Below are positions 6,725-15,840 of a DNA stretch of 64,000 bases, one piece after another. This stretch comes from JAWLBY01 sp041687455 (GTDB taxonomy: Bacteria; Pseudomonadota; Gammaproteobacteria; Xanthomonadales; Xanthomonadaceae), in assembly GCA_041687455.1 (NCBI GenBank), contig JAWLBY010000018.1:17532-81531 (forward strand). Direction: 5' to 3'. The position numbers and the translations under genes are program-made. How positions within the stretch are numbered: position 1 is the stretch's first letter; each line of letters opens with the position of its first letter. The notes below the pieces were generated by a model that was given only the letters and a program-made list of their open reading frames with translations, had not been told where the DNA came from and ran no database searches.

Positions 6725-9589
6725 TCAGCCGGCGATGCGCAGGAAATCCGGGCTCGCGATCAGGCGCAGTGCATCGAGTCGCGGCCGCGCCTGCGGCAGC
6801 GCCTCGGCCAGCGCGGCGCGTTCGTTGGCGAGGGCATCCACTTCGTCCTGTCGCACCGACGGATTGACCCGCGCCAGCGCCTGCAGCCGTTCGTGTTCGT
6901 GGCCGAGCAGCGCGTCGGCCATCGCTTCGGCGCGGGCGATCCGTTGTGCGGCGTGTTCGGCGGCCAGTTCGGTCGCGCGCCTGACCATCGGCGGCACCAA
7001 CTGGCCGAGCACCTTGCGGAAGCGCAGCAGGTCGACCATGCGATCGTCGGCACGTTCGATCGCGCGCTCGCCCGGCGAGAAATCGGCGCGCGACTGCAAG
7101 CGTGTGTCGACCACCGCACGCAGCGGCTCCGGCGGCAGGAAGCGGGCAACGTGCAGGTGTCGATCGGCGACGCATTCGAGCACGAACACCGCTTCGAGCA
7201 ACACCGTGCGTGCCGGCAGGCTTTCGTCGAGCAGGAAGGCTGCGTTGCCGGACTCCGACGACAGCAGCAGATCCTGCGCCGACATCAGCAGCGGATGGTC
7301 GGCGCGCAGATAGAGCAGGTCGTCACGGGTCAGTGCGAGCTGGCGGTCGAAGGTCGCCTGCCGCGGGCCGTTCTTCAGTTCCTCGAACGCATCGAGCGTG
7401 ACGTACTCGGGATCGAGCAGCCACAGGCCGCTGCCGAGCGGTTCGTGGTGGATGCCGAACTGCTCGAGCAGGCGCAGCGGATAGTCGTCGATCGCGGCCA
7501 ATCGGTCGTCGTCGGCCAGCGCACGCAGCAGGTCGCCGTGGCCGGCGCCGCGCTGGCTGGCGACTTCGAGCAGCCGGTCGCGGCCGCGCTGGATCTCGGC
7601 CGACAGCTCGGCATGCAACTGGCGCGTCTCGACGACCAGCGCGTCGAGCGCTTCGTCCTGCCCGGCCGGGCTCGCGCTGGCGGCACGTTCTACCAGTGCG
7701 CTGCCGAATGCGGCCAGCAGTTCGCGGCCGTCGGCGCTGACGCCGGAGAACGCGCCGACGCCTTCGTCGAACCAGCGCAGCAGCACGTCCTGCGGGCTGC
7801 CCGACAATGCGGCGGCGTGGATCTGCACGTCGCCGCGCTGGCCGATCCGGTCGAGCCGGCCGATCCGCTGCTCGAGCATGTCCGGGTCGAGCGGAAGGTC
7901 CCACAGGATCAGGTGCTGGGCGAACTGGAAGTTGCGGCCTTCGGCGCCGATTTCCGATGCGATCAGCAGGCGCGCGCCGTCCGGCTGGGCGAAGAACACC
8001 GCATTGCGGTCGCGCTGCAGCAGGTTCATGTCTTCGTGGAAGCGCGCCACCGCGATGCCGGAACGCAGCCGCAGCGCCTCCTCGAGGGCCTGCACCTTGG
8101 CCCGCGAGCGGCACAGCAGCAGGGCCTTGGCCGGTGCGATCGCGTCGAGCAGCGCGAGCAGCCAGTCGAGCCGTGGATCGCGGGTGTAGTCGTGTTCCGG
8201 CTCGGCGTGCCCGGGGGCGCCGACGTCGGCGAGGAACTCGGCCAGCAGCCGGCCCTGCAGTTCCGGTTCGTCGGCGGCCGGCAGCCGGCGCAGATCAGCG
8301 ATCCGGCGCGGGAAGCCGCCGACCGCGGCGCGGCGGTTGCGGATCATGCTGCGGCCGGTGCCATGGCGATCGACCAGGTCGTCGATCAACGTGGCGACCA
8401 GCGCCTGGCGGGCGGCGCCGTCGGCGGCATCGATCGTGTCCAGCCGCGCCGGCACGCTGCCGCCTTCATCGCCGAACAGACCGATCAGCGCCGCGCGGGC
8501 GTCGGCATCGAGCACGGCGCCGGACAGCAGCGCGTCGACCGCGCCGGACACCGCGGTGTAGTGGTCCGACTCGGCAAGAAAGGTGTCGAGATCGCCGTAG
8601 CGGGCCGGGTCGAGCAGGCGCAGGCGGGCGAAATGGCCGCTGCGGCCGAGCTGTTCCGGTGTTGCGGTCAGCAGGATCACCGCCGGCACCTGCGCCGCCA
8701 GCGTTTCGACCAGCCGGTATTCCGCGCTCGGTGCGTCCGCGCTCCAGGCGAGGTGGTGCGCCTCGTCGACGACCAGCGCATCCCAGCCGGCGTCGATCGC
8801 CTGCTGCCGGCGCTTGCGGTCGTTGGCGAGCCAGCCGACCGAAGCGATGACGGTCTGTTCGTCCTCGAACGGATTGCGGCCGTCGCCGCCCATCTCGAGC
8901 GACTCGCAGCGCTCCTCGTCGTACAGCGCAAAGGCGAGGTTGAAGCGCCGCAGCAGCTCGACGAACCACTGGTGCACCAGCGATTCCGGCACCAGCACCA
9001 GCACCCGCGATGCGCGGCCGCTGGCCAGCAACTGGGCGACGATCAGGCAGGCTTCAATGGTCTTGCCGAGGCCGACCTCGTCGGCCAGCAGCAGCCGTGG
9101 CGGCCGCCGGCTGGCGGCGACTTCGGCAACCCGCAACTGATGCGGGATCAGGTCGATCCGCGCACCGAGCGTGCCCCAGCCCGGATGCGCCTGCGCGCGG
9201 GCACGCTGCTGCAGGCTCTCGATCCGAGCCTCGAACTGCGAATTGCGGTCGACCCGGCCGGACAGCAGCCGCGTGTCGGCTTTCGAGACCGGCTGCTCCG
9301 GATCCAGCTCGCCTTCGCCGAAGCGCCGGCCGTCGGCGAGATAGCCGAGCAGGCCGTCGGCTTCGTCGACGCCGTCCACGGTCCATTCGTGGCCGCCGAC
9401 ACGGATCCGGTCGCCGATGCGGAAGCTCGCGCGCGCCAGCGGCGCCGAGCCGATCGCATACTGGCGGACCACGCCGCTACCGGTGAAGACGATCTGTACG
9501 CTGCGTCCGGCAAGGCGCAGCACGGTGCCGAGGCCGAGCTCGGGCTCGGCGGTCGAAAACCAGCGTTGGCCGGGGGTGAAGGCGATCAT
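6725..9589 (-). CDS. rapA: RNA polymerase-associated ATPase RapA (SWI2/SNF2 family)
   Basis: 954 residues starting MIAFTPGQRWFS, the usual start for RapA. An N-terminal Tudor-like RNA polymerase-binding region (1-110) precedes the SWI2/SNF2 motor: motif I DEVGLGKTIEA (from residue 170), motif II DEAHH (about 274), motif III LLTATPEQ, and in the second RecA lobe IASEIGAEGRNFQFA and RIGRLDRIGQ (motif VI). The length agrees with E. coli RapA (968). It recycles RNA polymerase stalled after transcription. No strong Shine-Dalgarno precedes the ATG. The gene is transcribed away from the metallopeptidase gene cluster upstream and converges on olsF. Confidence 0.95.
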   Translation of the reverse strand: MIAFTPGQRWFSTAEPELGLGTVLRLAGRSVQIVFTGSGVVRQYAIGSAPLARASFRIGDRIRVGGHEWTVDGVDEADGLLGYLADGRRFGEGELDPEQPVSKADTRLLSGRVDRNSQFEARIESLQQRARAQAHPGWGTLGARIDLIPHQLRVAEVAASRRPPRLLLADEVGLGKTIEACLIVAQLLASGRASRVLVLVPESLVHQWFVELLRRFNLAFALYDEERCESLEMGGDGRNPFEDEQTVIASVGWLANDRKRRQQAIDAGWDALVVDEAHHLAWSADAPSAEYRLVETLAAQVPAVILLTATPEQLGRSGHFARLRLLDPARYGDLDTFLAESDHYTAVSGAVDALLSGAVLDADARAALIGLFGDEGGSVPARLDTIDAADGAARQALVATLIDDLVDRHGTGRSMIRNRRAAVGGFPRRIADLRRLPAADEPELQGRLLAEFLADVGAPGHAEPEHDYTRDPRLDWLLALLDAIAPAKALLLCRSRAKVQALEEALRLRSGIAVARFHEDMNLLQRDRNAVFFAQPDGARLLIASEIGAEGRNFQFAQHLILWDLPLDPDMLEQRIGRLDRIGQRGDVQIHAAALSGSPQDVLLRWFDEGVGAFSGVSADGRELLAAFGSALVERAASASPAGQDEALDALVVETRQLHAELSAEIQRGRDRLLEVASQRGAGHGDLLRALADDDRLAAIDDYPLRLLEQFGIHHEPLGSGLWLLDPEYVTLDAFEELKNGPRQATFDRQLALTRDDLLYLRADHPLLMSAQDLLLSSESGNAAFLLDESLPARTVLLEAVFVLECVADRHLHVARFLPPEPLRAVVDTRLQSRADFSPGERAIERADDRMVDLLRFRKVLGQLVPPMVRRATELAAEHAAQRIARAEAMADALLGHEHERLQALARVNPSVRQDEVDALANERAALAEALPQARPRLDALRLIASPDFLRIAG

Positions 9590-9635
9590 GGGGGCGGGAG
9601 TGTACAGGCTCGCCCGCGCCGCCGGCGCGCTGCGT

Positions 9636-11609
9636 CTACTGCGGCGCCGGGCCGAACAGTGCGACCCGTTCGCCGTCTGCCCGCCGCATCGGCTGGCCGG
9701 GCCTGCAGCCGAACGCTTCGGCGAAGGCGGGCAGGTGCGCCAGCGGCCCGTTGACGCGGAATTCGGCCGGTGGCTGACGTTCGCTGCGGACGACGCGCAA
9801 CAGCTCGGCATCGCGATAGTTGCGCCGCCACAGTTGCGCCCAGCCGAGGAAGAAGCGCTGTGCCGGCGTGCGGCCATTGCGCTCCGGCGCGGCGAGATCG
9901 TGCGAGCGCGCAAGCGCGCGCCAGGCCAGTTCGACGCCGGCGAGATCGGCCGCATTGACCGCCAGCGTACGCTGGCCATCGATCGACGCGCCGAGCGCGC
10001 GATAGCCGGAATACTGCTCGACCAGCGGCGCAACATGCGAGCGGAACGCGGCGATCCGCGCCTCGCTGACCTGCTGGCCGGCCCAGGCTGCACCGGCCAG
10101 GTCGACCGCATGCAGCAGCTCGTGGCCGATCAGCGCACCGAGCGCACCGTGGCTGTGCGCCGGATCGCGCTCCGGCTGGAACAGCGGCGACTGCAGCACG
10201 CCGATGCCGAGCTGCAGCTTGTTGCTGCGCGAGTCGTACTGCACCGCCATCGCCGGCGTGCCGCGCGGTGGCAGCCGCGGCGCGCGCGCAGCGACCGCGG
10301 CGAGTCGGCTGCGCTGGAACTGCGCGGCAGCGCGCAGCACGTTGTCGAGATAGCGGCGACGGTCGAACGCGATCGGCTTGCCGGCCGCGGGCGCCGCCGG
10401 CACGGCGATCTCGACCGCCAGCCTGTCGACCCGCTCGAGCAGCGCGGCGCGCTCGCCAGCCGGAATCCACGGCGCCTGTTCGACACCGCTGCGCAATTCG
10501 GTCCGCAGCGACTCGACCAGCCGCTCGGCCGCCGCGCGCCGCGGCTCCGGCAGATGCCGTTCGGCCAGTGCACGGTCGAACTGCGCGCCGAGCACCCGTT
10601 CGGTCGCTTGCAGCACGCGTTCGGCGCGGCTGCGACGGATCGTCTCGCCGCGCAGCACACCGTCGTGGAACGCGTCGTGTACGGCGACGATCTCGCGGTC
10701 GAGGAATGGTGCCAGCAGATGCGCGATCCGGAATTTCAGCCACGCGCGCCACTGCACCGGATGGGCGTTCGCGATCAGTGCGTCGAGTTCACTGAAGTAG
10801 GCCGGATCGGCGATTGCGACGCGGCTCGACGATAGCCCGTGGGCCTTGCTCCAGCCGCGCCAGTCGAGCGACGGGAAGCGCCGTCCGAACTCGCGCAGGC
10901 TGCCGAGCTCGGCGCTGCCGGCGGTGCCATAGGCCGGCCAGCCGCGCGCGAGCCGCATCTCGGCATCGAGCACCCAGGCCGCATCGGTGGCCGGATCCGG
11001 GCTGCCGATCAGGCCGAGCAGTTGCTCGACGTAGCGCCGGTAGTTGCCGAGCAGTTCGCGGGTGTCCGGATCGTCGCGCAGGTAGTAGTCGCGGTCCGGC
11101 AGGCCGAGCCCACCGGCCGCCAGCACCACGGTCGGCGTGCCGCCGTGCAGTTGCACGTCGGTGCGGAAGGCGACCGGAAGGCCGCGCGCATGCAGCGCGT
11201 TCAGCAGCGCAGGCACCTGGCCGGGCGGCTTGCCGATCTTGCCGATCTTGTCGATCCCGGCCAGCAGCGCGGCCAGCGGCGCGCGGCCGGTCGCCTCGAT
11301 CGCCGCCTCGTCGAGGCCGCTGGCGATGAAATCGGCCAGCGGTTCGCCGACTCGCGTCGGGTCCGCGGCCAGCGCATCGACCAGCGCCAGTTGCCGCTCG
11401 CGGTGGCGGGCGGCGAGCTGGTCCAGCAGTCCGAAGCTGGCTTTGCCGGCCGGCACCGGATGGCTGCGCAGCCAGCTTCCGTTGGCATGCCGGTAGAAGT
11501 CGGCGCAGGCAGCGACGGCGGTATCGAGATCGCGATCGTCGAGTCCGTCGGCAGCAGCGAGCGGAACCAGCAGGGCAAGCAGGGCGGCAACAGGCAGGCG
11601 TCGGAGCAT
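9636..11609 (-). CDS. Exported M13 (neprilysin-like) metallopeptidase homologue with altered zinc site
   Basis: 657 residues. The start at 11609 is chosen because it opens with a signal peptide (MLRRLPVAALLALLVPLAAA). The length and the IGHELLHAVD helix (HELLH at 496-500) identify family M13, which cleaves peptides in the periplasm or outside the cell. The C-terminal CRPGQPM matches the usual C..GSPM ending. The third zinc ligand, the Glu of ENxAD, should lie about 50-60 residues after HELLH; here the aligned sequence is LAVNAADLAG with Val at 551. The Asn of the substrate-binding NAYY element is also replaced (MAVQYDSRS). The protein therefore looks catalytically impaired or uses another ligand, although the reading frame is intact. 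Confidence 0.85.
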   Translation of the reverse strand: MLRRLPVAALLALLVPLAAADGLDDRDLDTAVAACADFYRHANGSWLRSHPVPAGKASFGLLDQLAARHRERQLALVDALAADPTRVGEPLADFIASGLDEAAIEATGRAPLAALLAGIDKIGKIGKPPGQVPALLNALHARGLPVAFRTDVQLHGGTPTVVLAAGGLGLPDRDYYLRDDPDTRELLGNYRRYVEQLLGLIGSPDPATDAAWVLDAEMRLARGWPAYGTAGSAELGSLREFGRRFPSLDWRGWSKAHGLSSSRVAIADPAYFSELDALIANAHPVQWRAWLKFRIAHLLAPFLDREIVAVHDAFHDGVLRGETIRRSRAERVLQATERVLGAQFDRALAERHLPEPRRAAAERLVESLRTELRSGVEQAPWIPAGERAALLERVDRLAVEIAVPAAPAAGKPIAFDRRRYLDNVLRAAAQFQRSRLAAVAARAPRLPPRGTPAMAVQYDSRSNKLQLGIGVLQSPLFQPERDPAHSHGALGALIGHELLHAVDLAGAAWAGQQVSEARIAAFRSHVAPLVEQYSGYRALGASIDGQRTLAVNAADLAGVELAWRALARSHDLAAPERNGRTPAQRFFLGWAQLWRRNYRDAELLRVVRSERQPPAEFRVNGPLAHLPAFAEAFGCRPGQPMRRADGERVALFGPAPQ

Positions 11610-11731
11610 CGGCGGCAGGCGTGCGGGCGGTCGCGGCATTCTAGCCGTGCCGGCGATGAACGTTTCGGCGCGGGTGGCATCGGCGGCTGCAGGGCTCGAC
11701 AAGCCGCGGCCCGGCGCCGCAGGCTGCAGCG

Positions 11732-12643
11732 ATGAAAGCGTTCCATTGCGATCAGTTCGTGCTGCCGCTGCCGGACGGCCACCGCTTCCCGATGGCGAAA
11801 TACCGACGGCTGGCCGAGCGCGTCGCCGACGCGGCGGCGCCGCTCGGCATCACGCTGCACGAGCCGGAGGCGGCGACCCGTGCCGACCTCGAGCGGGTGC
11901 ATTGCCCGGACTACGTGGCGCGCATGCTGTCCGGCCGCGACGTCGAACAGGACATGCGGCGGATCGGCTTTCCGTGGTCGGCGGCGCTGATCGAGCGCTC
12001 GCGGCGCTCGGCCGGCGGCACGATCGCCGCACTTCGCGCGGCCCTGGCTGGCGATGGCGTCGCGGTCAACCTGGCCGGCGGCACGCATCACGCCGGGCAT
12101 GCCCGCGGCGGGGGCTATTGCGTGTTCAACGATTCGGTCGTCGCGGCGCGGCATGTGCAGCAGGCCGGGCTCGCACGTCGGTTGCTGGTGGTCGATCTCG
12201 ACGTCCATCACGGCAACGGCACGGCCGAACTGTGCGCGGACGATTCGACGATCTTCACGTTTTCGATCCACGCCGCGCGCAACTACCCGGCGGTCAAGCC
12301 GCCGTCCGATCTGGACGTCGCGCTCGACGACGGCTGCGGTGATGCCGAATACCTCGACACGCTGGCGCGGCACCTGCCGCAGGCGATCGCGTGCGCGCGA
12401 CCCGACGCCATGCTGTATCTGGCCGGTGCCGATCCGTATGTCGATGACCGGCTCGGTTTCCTGGCGCTGACGAAGCCCGGCCTGCGCGAGCGCGACCGCT
12501 ACGTGCTGGCGAGCTGCCAACGGCACGGCCTGCCGCTGTCGATCAGCATGGCCGGCGGCTACGCCGAAGAAGTCGACGACATCGTCGACATCCATTTCGC
12601 GACGGTTCGCGAGGCGGCGGGGCGGTGCCGGGCGGTGGCATGA
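11732..12643 (+). CDS. Histone deacetylase-family zinc hydrolase
   Basis: 303 residues covering one complete HDAC fold. The signature residues are present: GTHHAGHARGGGYC (the His-His charge relay, about residues 117-125), DLDVHHGNGT (zinc Asp156 and His158), GADPYVDD (second zinc Asp near 233) and the C-terminal SMAGGYA loop that carries the transition-state Tyr in class II-like enzymes. Bacterial relatives deacetylate acetylpolyamines, acetyl-lysine or acetoin-linked substrates; the substrate cannot be chosen here. It is cytoplasmic, with no signal peptide. It is divergent from the M13 gene with only 122 bp between starts. Confidence 0.92.
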   Translation: MKAFHCDQFVLPLPDGHRFPMAKYRRLAERVADAAAPLGITLHEPEAATRADLERVHCPDYVARMLSGRDVEQDMRRIGFPWSAALIERSRRSAGGTIAALRAALAGDGVAVNLAGGTHHAGHARGGGYCVFNDSVVAARHVQQAGLARRLLVVDLDVHHGNGTAELCADDSTIFTFSIHAARNYPAVKPPSDLDVALDDGCGDAEYLDTLARHLPQAIACARPDAMLYLAGADPYVDDRLGFLALTKPGLRERDRYVLASCQRHGLPLSISMAGGYAEEVDDIVDIHFATVREAAGRCRAVA

Positions 12644-12680
12644 CCGGCGCGGTTTGGGCGCTGCGCAGCGTTCCACCCGG

Positions 12681-12790
12681 TGGGAGCGGCTTCAGCCGCG
12701 ATCACTGTTCGTTACTCTGTCCAGGCAGAGAAATACGGGATCGCGCCGCTCGCACCGTTTCCGAGCCGCACGGTCGGGGCTGAAGCCCCG
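12681..12790. repeat. Two REP-like hairpins in the gap after the HDAC gene
   Basis: The first element, GGGAGCGGCTTCAGCCGCGA at 12682-12701, contains the perfect stem GCGGCT/AGCCGC. The second, GTCGGGGCTGAAGCCCCG at 12773-12790, carries the variant stem GGGGCT/AGCCCC. They lie between convergent genes. Confidence 0.8.
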
Positions 12791-12822
12791 GCTTCCGGAA
12801 AGCCGTCAGCCGGTGAGGGCTT

Positions 12823-14235
12823 TCAATCCTTCGTCGGCGCAAAGCGCGGCGCGCTGATCGGCATCTCGGTGACCGGGCCGTACTTGCCGACCTGCTCGCG
12901 GATCTTGCCGGCATCGCCGATCAGCACCATGACCAGATCGTCCGATTTCGGGAACACCGACGTCGCCGCGCGGGCGCTGCCGACGTCGATCGCGCGGACG
13001 CGATCGGCGTAGCGGTCGACTTCGTCGCGCGACAGGCCGAACAGCTCCAGCGTGTTCAGCTCGCCGGCCAGTTGCGGCGCGGTCTCGAGCGTCGGCGGGA
13101 ACTGTCCGAGCATGTAGTTGCGGCCGGATTCGACCATCGCCGCATCGATCGCGTCGCCGTGCAGCCGGTCGAGCGTCGCCAGCGCGAGGTCGAGCGCCTC
13201 GACGGTCGATTCGGTGCGGGTGAACGACGTGATCGCGACCGGGCCGGGCTGCGGCATCCGGATGATGCCGGAGCGCGCGCCGTAGGTCAGGCCGGTGCGC
13301 ACGCGCAGTTCCGAGTTCAGCATCGACGTGAAGCGGCCGCCGAACAGCGTGTTGACCAGTTCCTGCGGCACCCGCTGCGGATCGTCGATCGCGGCGCCGA
13401 CGTTGCCGAGCCAGAAGTAGGTCTGCGTTGCGCCCGGCTTGTCGACCAGCAGCACACGGCGGCCCTGTTCGCGTGGTTTGGCCGTGATCTGCGGCAGCGT
13501 GGCGTCGGCGGCAGGCCAGTCGCCGAAAGCGCCGGCCAGCATCGATTTCATCCGGGCGCTGTCGAAATCGCCGACTGCGGTCACGATCAGCCGGTCGCCG
13601 CCGAGCCGCTGGCGGTGGAAGCCCGTCACGTCGTCGTGGGTGATTGCCGCCAGCGTCTCCTCGCTGCCGCCATTCGGTCGGCCGTACGGATGGTCGCGGA
13701 ACAGCCAGGCGCGGCCGTACTGACCGATCAGCCGGTCCGGTCCGCCGTCCTTGGCCGCGATCAGTGACTTGATCGCGCGGTCACGGACCTTGTCGAACTC
13801 GTCCTTCGACAGATGCGGGCGGCGCAGCGCGTCCGCGGCCAGTTCGACCATCAGCGTGGCGTCCTCGGCCAGGAATTCGGCCGACAGGCCAAGTGCATTG
13901 TTGCCGGCGCCGATCGACAGCCGGCCGCCGACCGCGTCGATCGCCTCGGCGAAGCGAGCGGCGTCGCGCTCGGCGGCGCCCTTCTGCATCAGTTCGGCGA
14001 GCAGCGCAGCGGTACCGTCGCGGCCGACCGGATCGGCCAGGCTGCCGCCGCGGATGCTGATGTCGAGCGCGACCAACGGCACGTCGCGCTTCACGGCGAG
14101 TTGCAGCACGGCGCCGTTGTCGAGCACATGACGTTCGAAGTCGGGTAGCCGCACCGACTGACCGCAGGCGGCGAAACTCGCGGCGCACAGCGCCACTGCG
14201 GTGCCGGCAAGGCGAAGCACGGACATCGGGTTCAT
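12823..14235 (-). CDS. M16-family peptidase homologue, non-catalytic subunit
   Basis: 470 residues with an N-terminal export signal ending AASFAAC, a possible lipobox that would anchor it as a lipoprotein. The fold is M16 (two alpha/beta halves; the C-terminal half contains NTLFGGRFTSMLNSELR and TGLTYGARS, the R/Y element typical of the partner chain). The catalytic HxxEH is replaced by AALLAEL in GTAALLAELMQKGA, so zinc binding and catalysis are lost. The next gene upstream (14259-15605) encodes the intact HxxEH chain. M16 enzymes of this type work as heterodimers, so the two should form one periplasmic protease. AAGGA lies upstream of the ATG. Confidence 0.88.
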   Translation of the reverse strand: MNPMSVLRLAGTAVALCAASFAACGQSVRLPDFERHVLDNGAVLQLAVKRDVPLVALDISIRGGSLADPVGRDGTAALLAELMQKGAAERDAARFAEAIDAVGGRLSIGAGNNALGLSAEFLAEDATLMVELAADALRRPHLSKDEFDKVRDRAIKSLIAAKDGGPDRLIGQYGRAWLFRDHPYGRPNGGSEETLAAITHDDVTGFHRQRLGGDRLIVTAVGDFDSARMKSMLAGAFGDWPAADATLPQITAKPREQGRRVLLVDKPGATQTYFWLGNVGAAIDDPQRVPQELVNTLFGGRFTSMLNSELRVRTGLTYGARSGIIRMPQPGPVAITSFTRTESTVEALDLALATLDRLHGDAIDAAMVESGRNYMLGQFPPTLETAPQLAGELNTLELFGLSRDEVDRYADRVRAIDVGSARAATSVFPKSDDLVMVLIGDAGKIREQVGKYGPVTEMPISAPRFAPTKD

Positions 14236-14258
14236 TCGGAATCCTTGTTCGGGCGCAA

Positions 14259-15605
14259 TCAGTTCGCCGCCAGCGGCAGCAGCGTGCCGACGGTGCGGTT
14301 GTCCGGCTGCAGGTACTTCGCCGCGACGCGGCGGATGTCGTCGACGGTGACCGCGGCGTAGCGCTGCGGCGCCGCGAACAGTGCGCGGTGGTCGCCGTGG
14401 AATACCTCGTGGCTGCCGAGTGCCTGGGCCTTGCCGGAGATCGTCGCCATGCCGCGCCAGAACTGGGCGAGCTTCTGCTTGCGCGCCTTCGCCAGTTCGG
14501 CTTCGGCGACGCCGTCGGCGGCGATCTTCGCAAGCTCGGCACCAATCGTCGTCTCGACTGCCGCGACCTCGGCGCCGGGCGGCAGCACCGCATACAGGCT
14601 CAACAGGCCCGGATCGAAGCCGTTCTGCAGGAAGCCGCCGACCGAGATCGCGGCCTGGGTCTCCTCGACCAGCAGCCGATGCAGTCGCGACGACTCGCCG
14701 GTGGTCAACATCGCCTGCAGCAGTTCGAGCGCCGGTGCATCGGCATCGCTGGCGCGGGTCGCGTGCCAGGACATCATCAGCAGCGGCGTCTGCGACTCCT
14801 TGCGCACCACGACGCGGCGCTCGCCCTTCTGCTCGGGTTCGACGGTGGTGACCGCGCGTGGCGCCGGCTGCGACGGAATCGTGCCGATCCGGCGCTCGGC
14901 CAGCGCGAACACCTGGTCCGGATCGACCGCGCCGACCACCAGCAAAGTCGCGTTGTTCGGCGCGTAATAGGTGCGATAGAAATCGCGCAACTGTTCGCTG
15001 GTCCAGTTCTCGATGTCGGACGGCCAGCCGATCACCGGAAACTGGTACGGATGGGCGACGAACGCGGTCGACTGGACCTGTTCGTACAGCGAGCCGAAGT
15101 TGTCGTTGTCGACTCGCGAGCGGCGCTCGGAATAGACGACGCCGCGCTCGCTCTCGACCACCTTCGGGTCGAAATCGAGGTTCTGCATGCGGTCGCCTTC
15201 GAGTTCGAAGATCAGCTCGAGCGCGTGGTTCGGGAACCAGTTCTGGTAGACCGTCACGTCGTTCGACGTGTAGGCGTTGTTGGCGCCGCCGGCCGCTTCC
15301 ATCGTGCGGTCGAACTCGCCCGGCGCGCGCGTCGTCGTGCCGTTGAACATCATGTGTTCGAAGTAGTGCGCGATGCCGGTGATGCCCGGGTATTCGTTGC
15401 GGCCACCGACCCGGTACCAGGTGTACATCGCGACGTTCGGGATGTCGTGGTCGGGCCAGACGATGACCTTCAGGCCGTTGTCGAGCGTGCGGGTCACGAT
15501 CGTGTCGGCGCCGGCAACGGCGGTCTGCGCCGATGCGCCGGCGCTGGCGAGCGCGGCGGCCAGCGCGGCGGCGGCGAGTGGCGATCGGAACGGAATTCGG
15601 GACAT
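14259..15605 (-). CDS. M16-family zinc peptidase, catalytic subunit
   Basis: 448 residues. The start at 15605 begins a signal peptide (MSRIPFRSPLAAAALAAALA, cleavage near ASA). The inverzincin motif HYFEH (HxxEH) occurs in GIAHYFEHMMFNGT, and the third ligand Glu lies in ESERGVVYSERR. This is the active chain of a pitrilysin/processing-peptidase-like pair; its partner follows after 23 bp on the same strand. It acts in the periplasm on short or unfolded peptides (family knowledge). The sequence upstream to 15837 holds no other gene on this strand. Confidence 0.93.
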   Translation of the reverse strand: MSRIPFRSPLAAAALAAALASAGASAQTAVAGADTIVTRTLDNGLKVIVWPDHDIPNVAMYTWYRVGGRNEYPGITGIAHYFEHMMFNGTTTRAPGEFDRTMEAAGGANNAYTSNDVTVYQNWFPNHALELIFELEGDRMQNLDFDPKVVESERGVVYSERRSRVDNDNFGSLYEQVQSTAFVAHPYQFPVIGWPSDIENWTSEQLRDFYRTYYAPNNATLLVVGAVDPDQVFALAERRIGTIPSQPAPRAVTTVEPEQKGERRVVVRKESQTPLLMMSWHATRASDADAPALELLQAMLTTGESSRLHRLLVEETQAAISVGGFLQNGFDPGLLSLYAVLPPGAEVAAVETTIGAELAKIAADGVAEAELAKARKQKLAQFWRGMATISGKAQALGSHEVFHGDHRALFAAPQRYAAVTVDDIRRVAAKYLQPDNRTVGTLLPLAAN

Positions 15606-15840
15606 GGCGGCGGATCCGGCAGGGGTCGCAGGCTTATAGACGCGCGCAGCGGCGTGGGCAAGTGGCGAAGGGCCCGGTTGCCTGCTGCAATGCAACGGAG
15701 CGCTGCGGTTTTCCGCCGCACGGTGACAACCGGCCCCCCTTCGCGAGTTGACCGCCATCAACCGGGTCGACACCGATGGCTGCAATGGCGGCCCGATCCG
15801 TTCACACTCGGCCCATGGCAGGCAGGCTCGAGAGGACATG

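Noticed and set aside
6170..9754. 1194-residue open frame opposite rapA
   Set aside because: It is antisense to a full RapA with all motifs. Composition is Arg/Gln-rich with no family similarity, the usual shadow of GC-rich genes.
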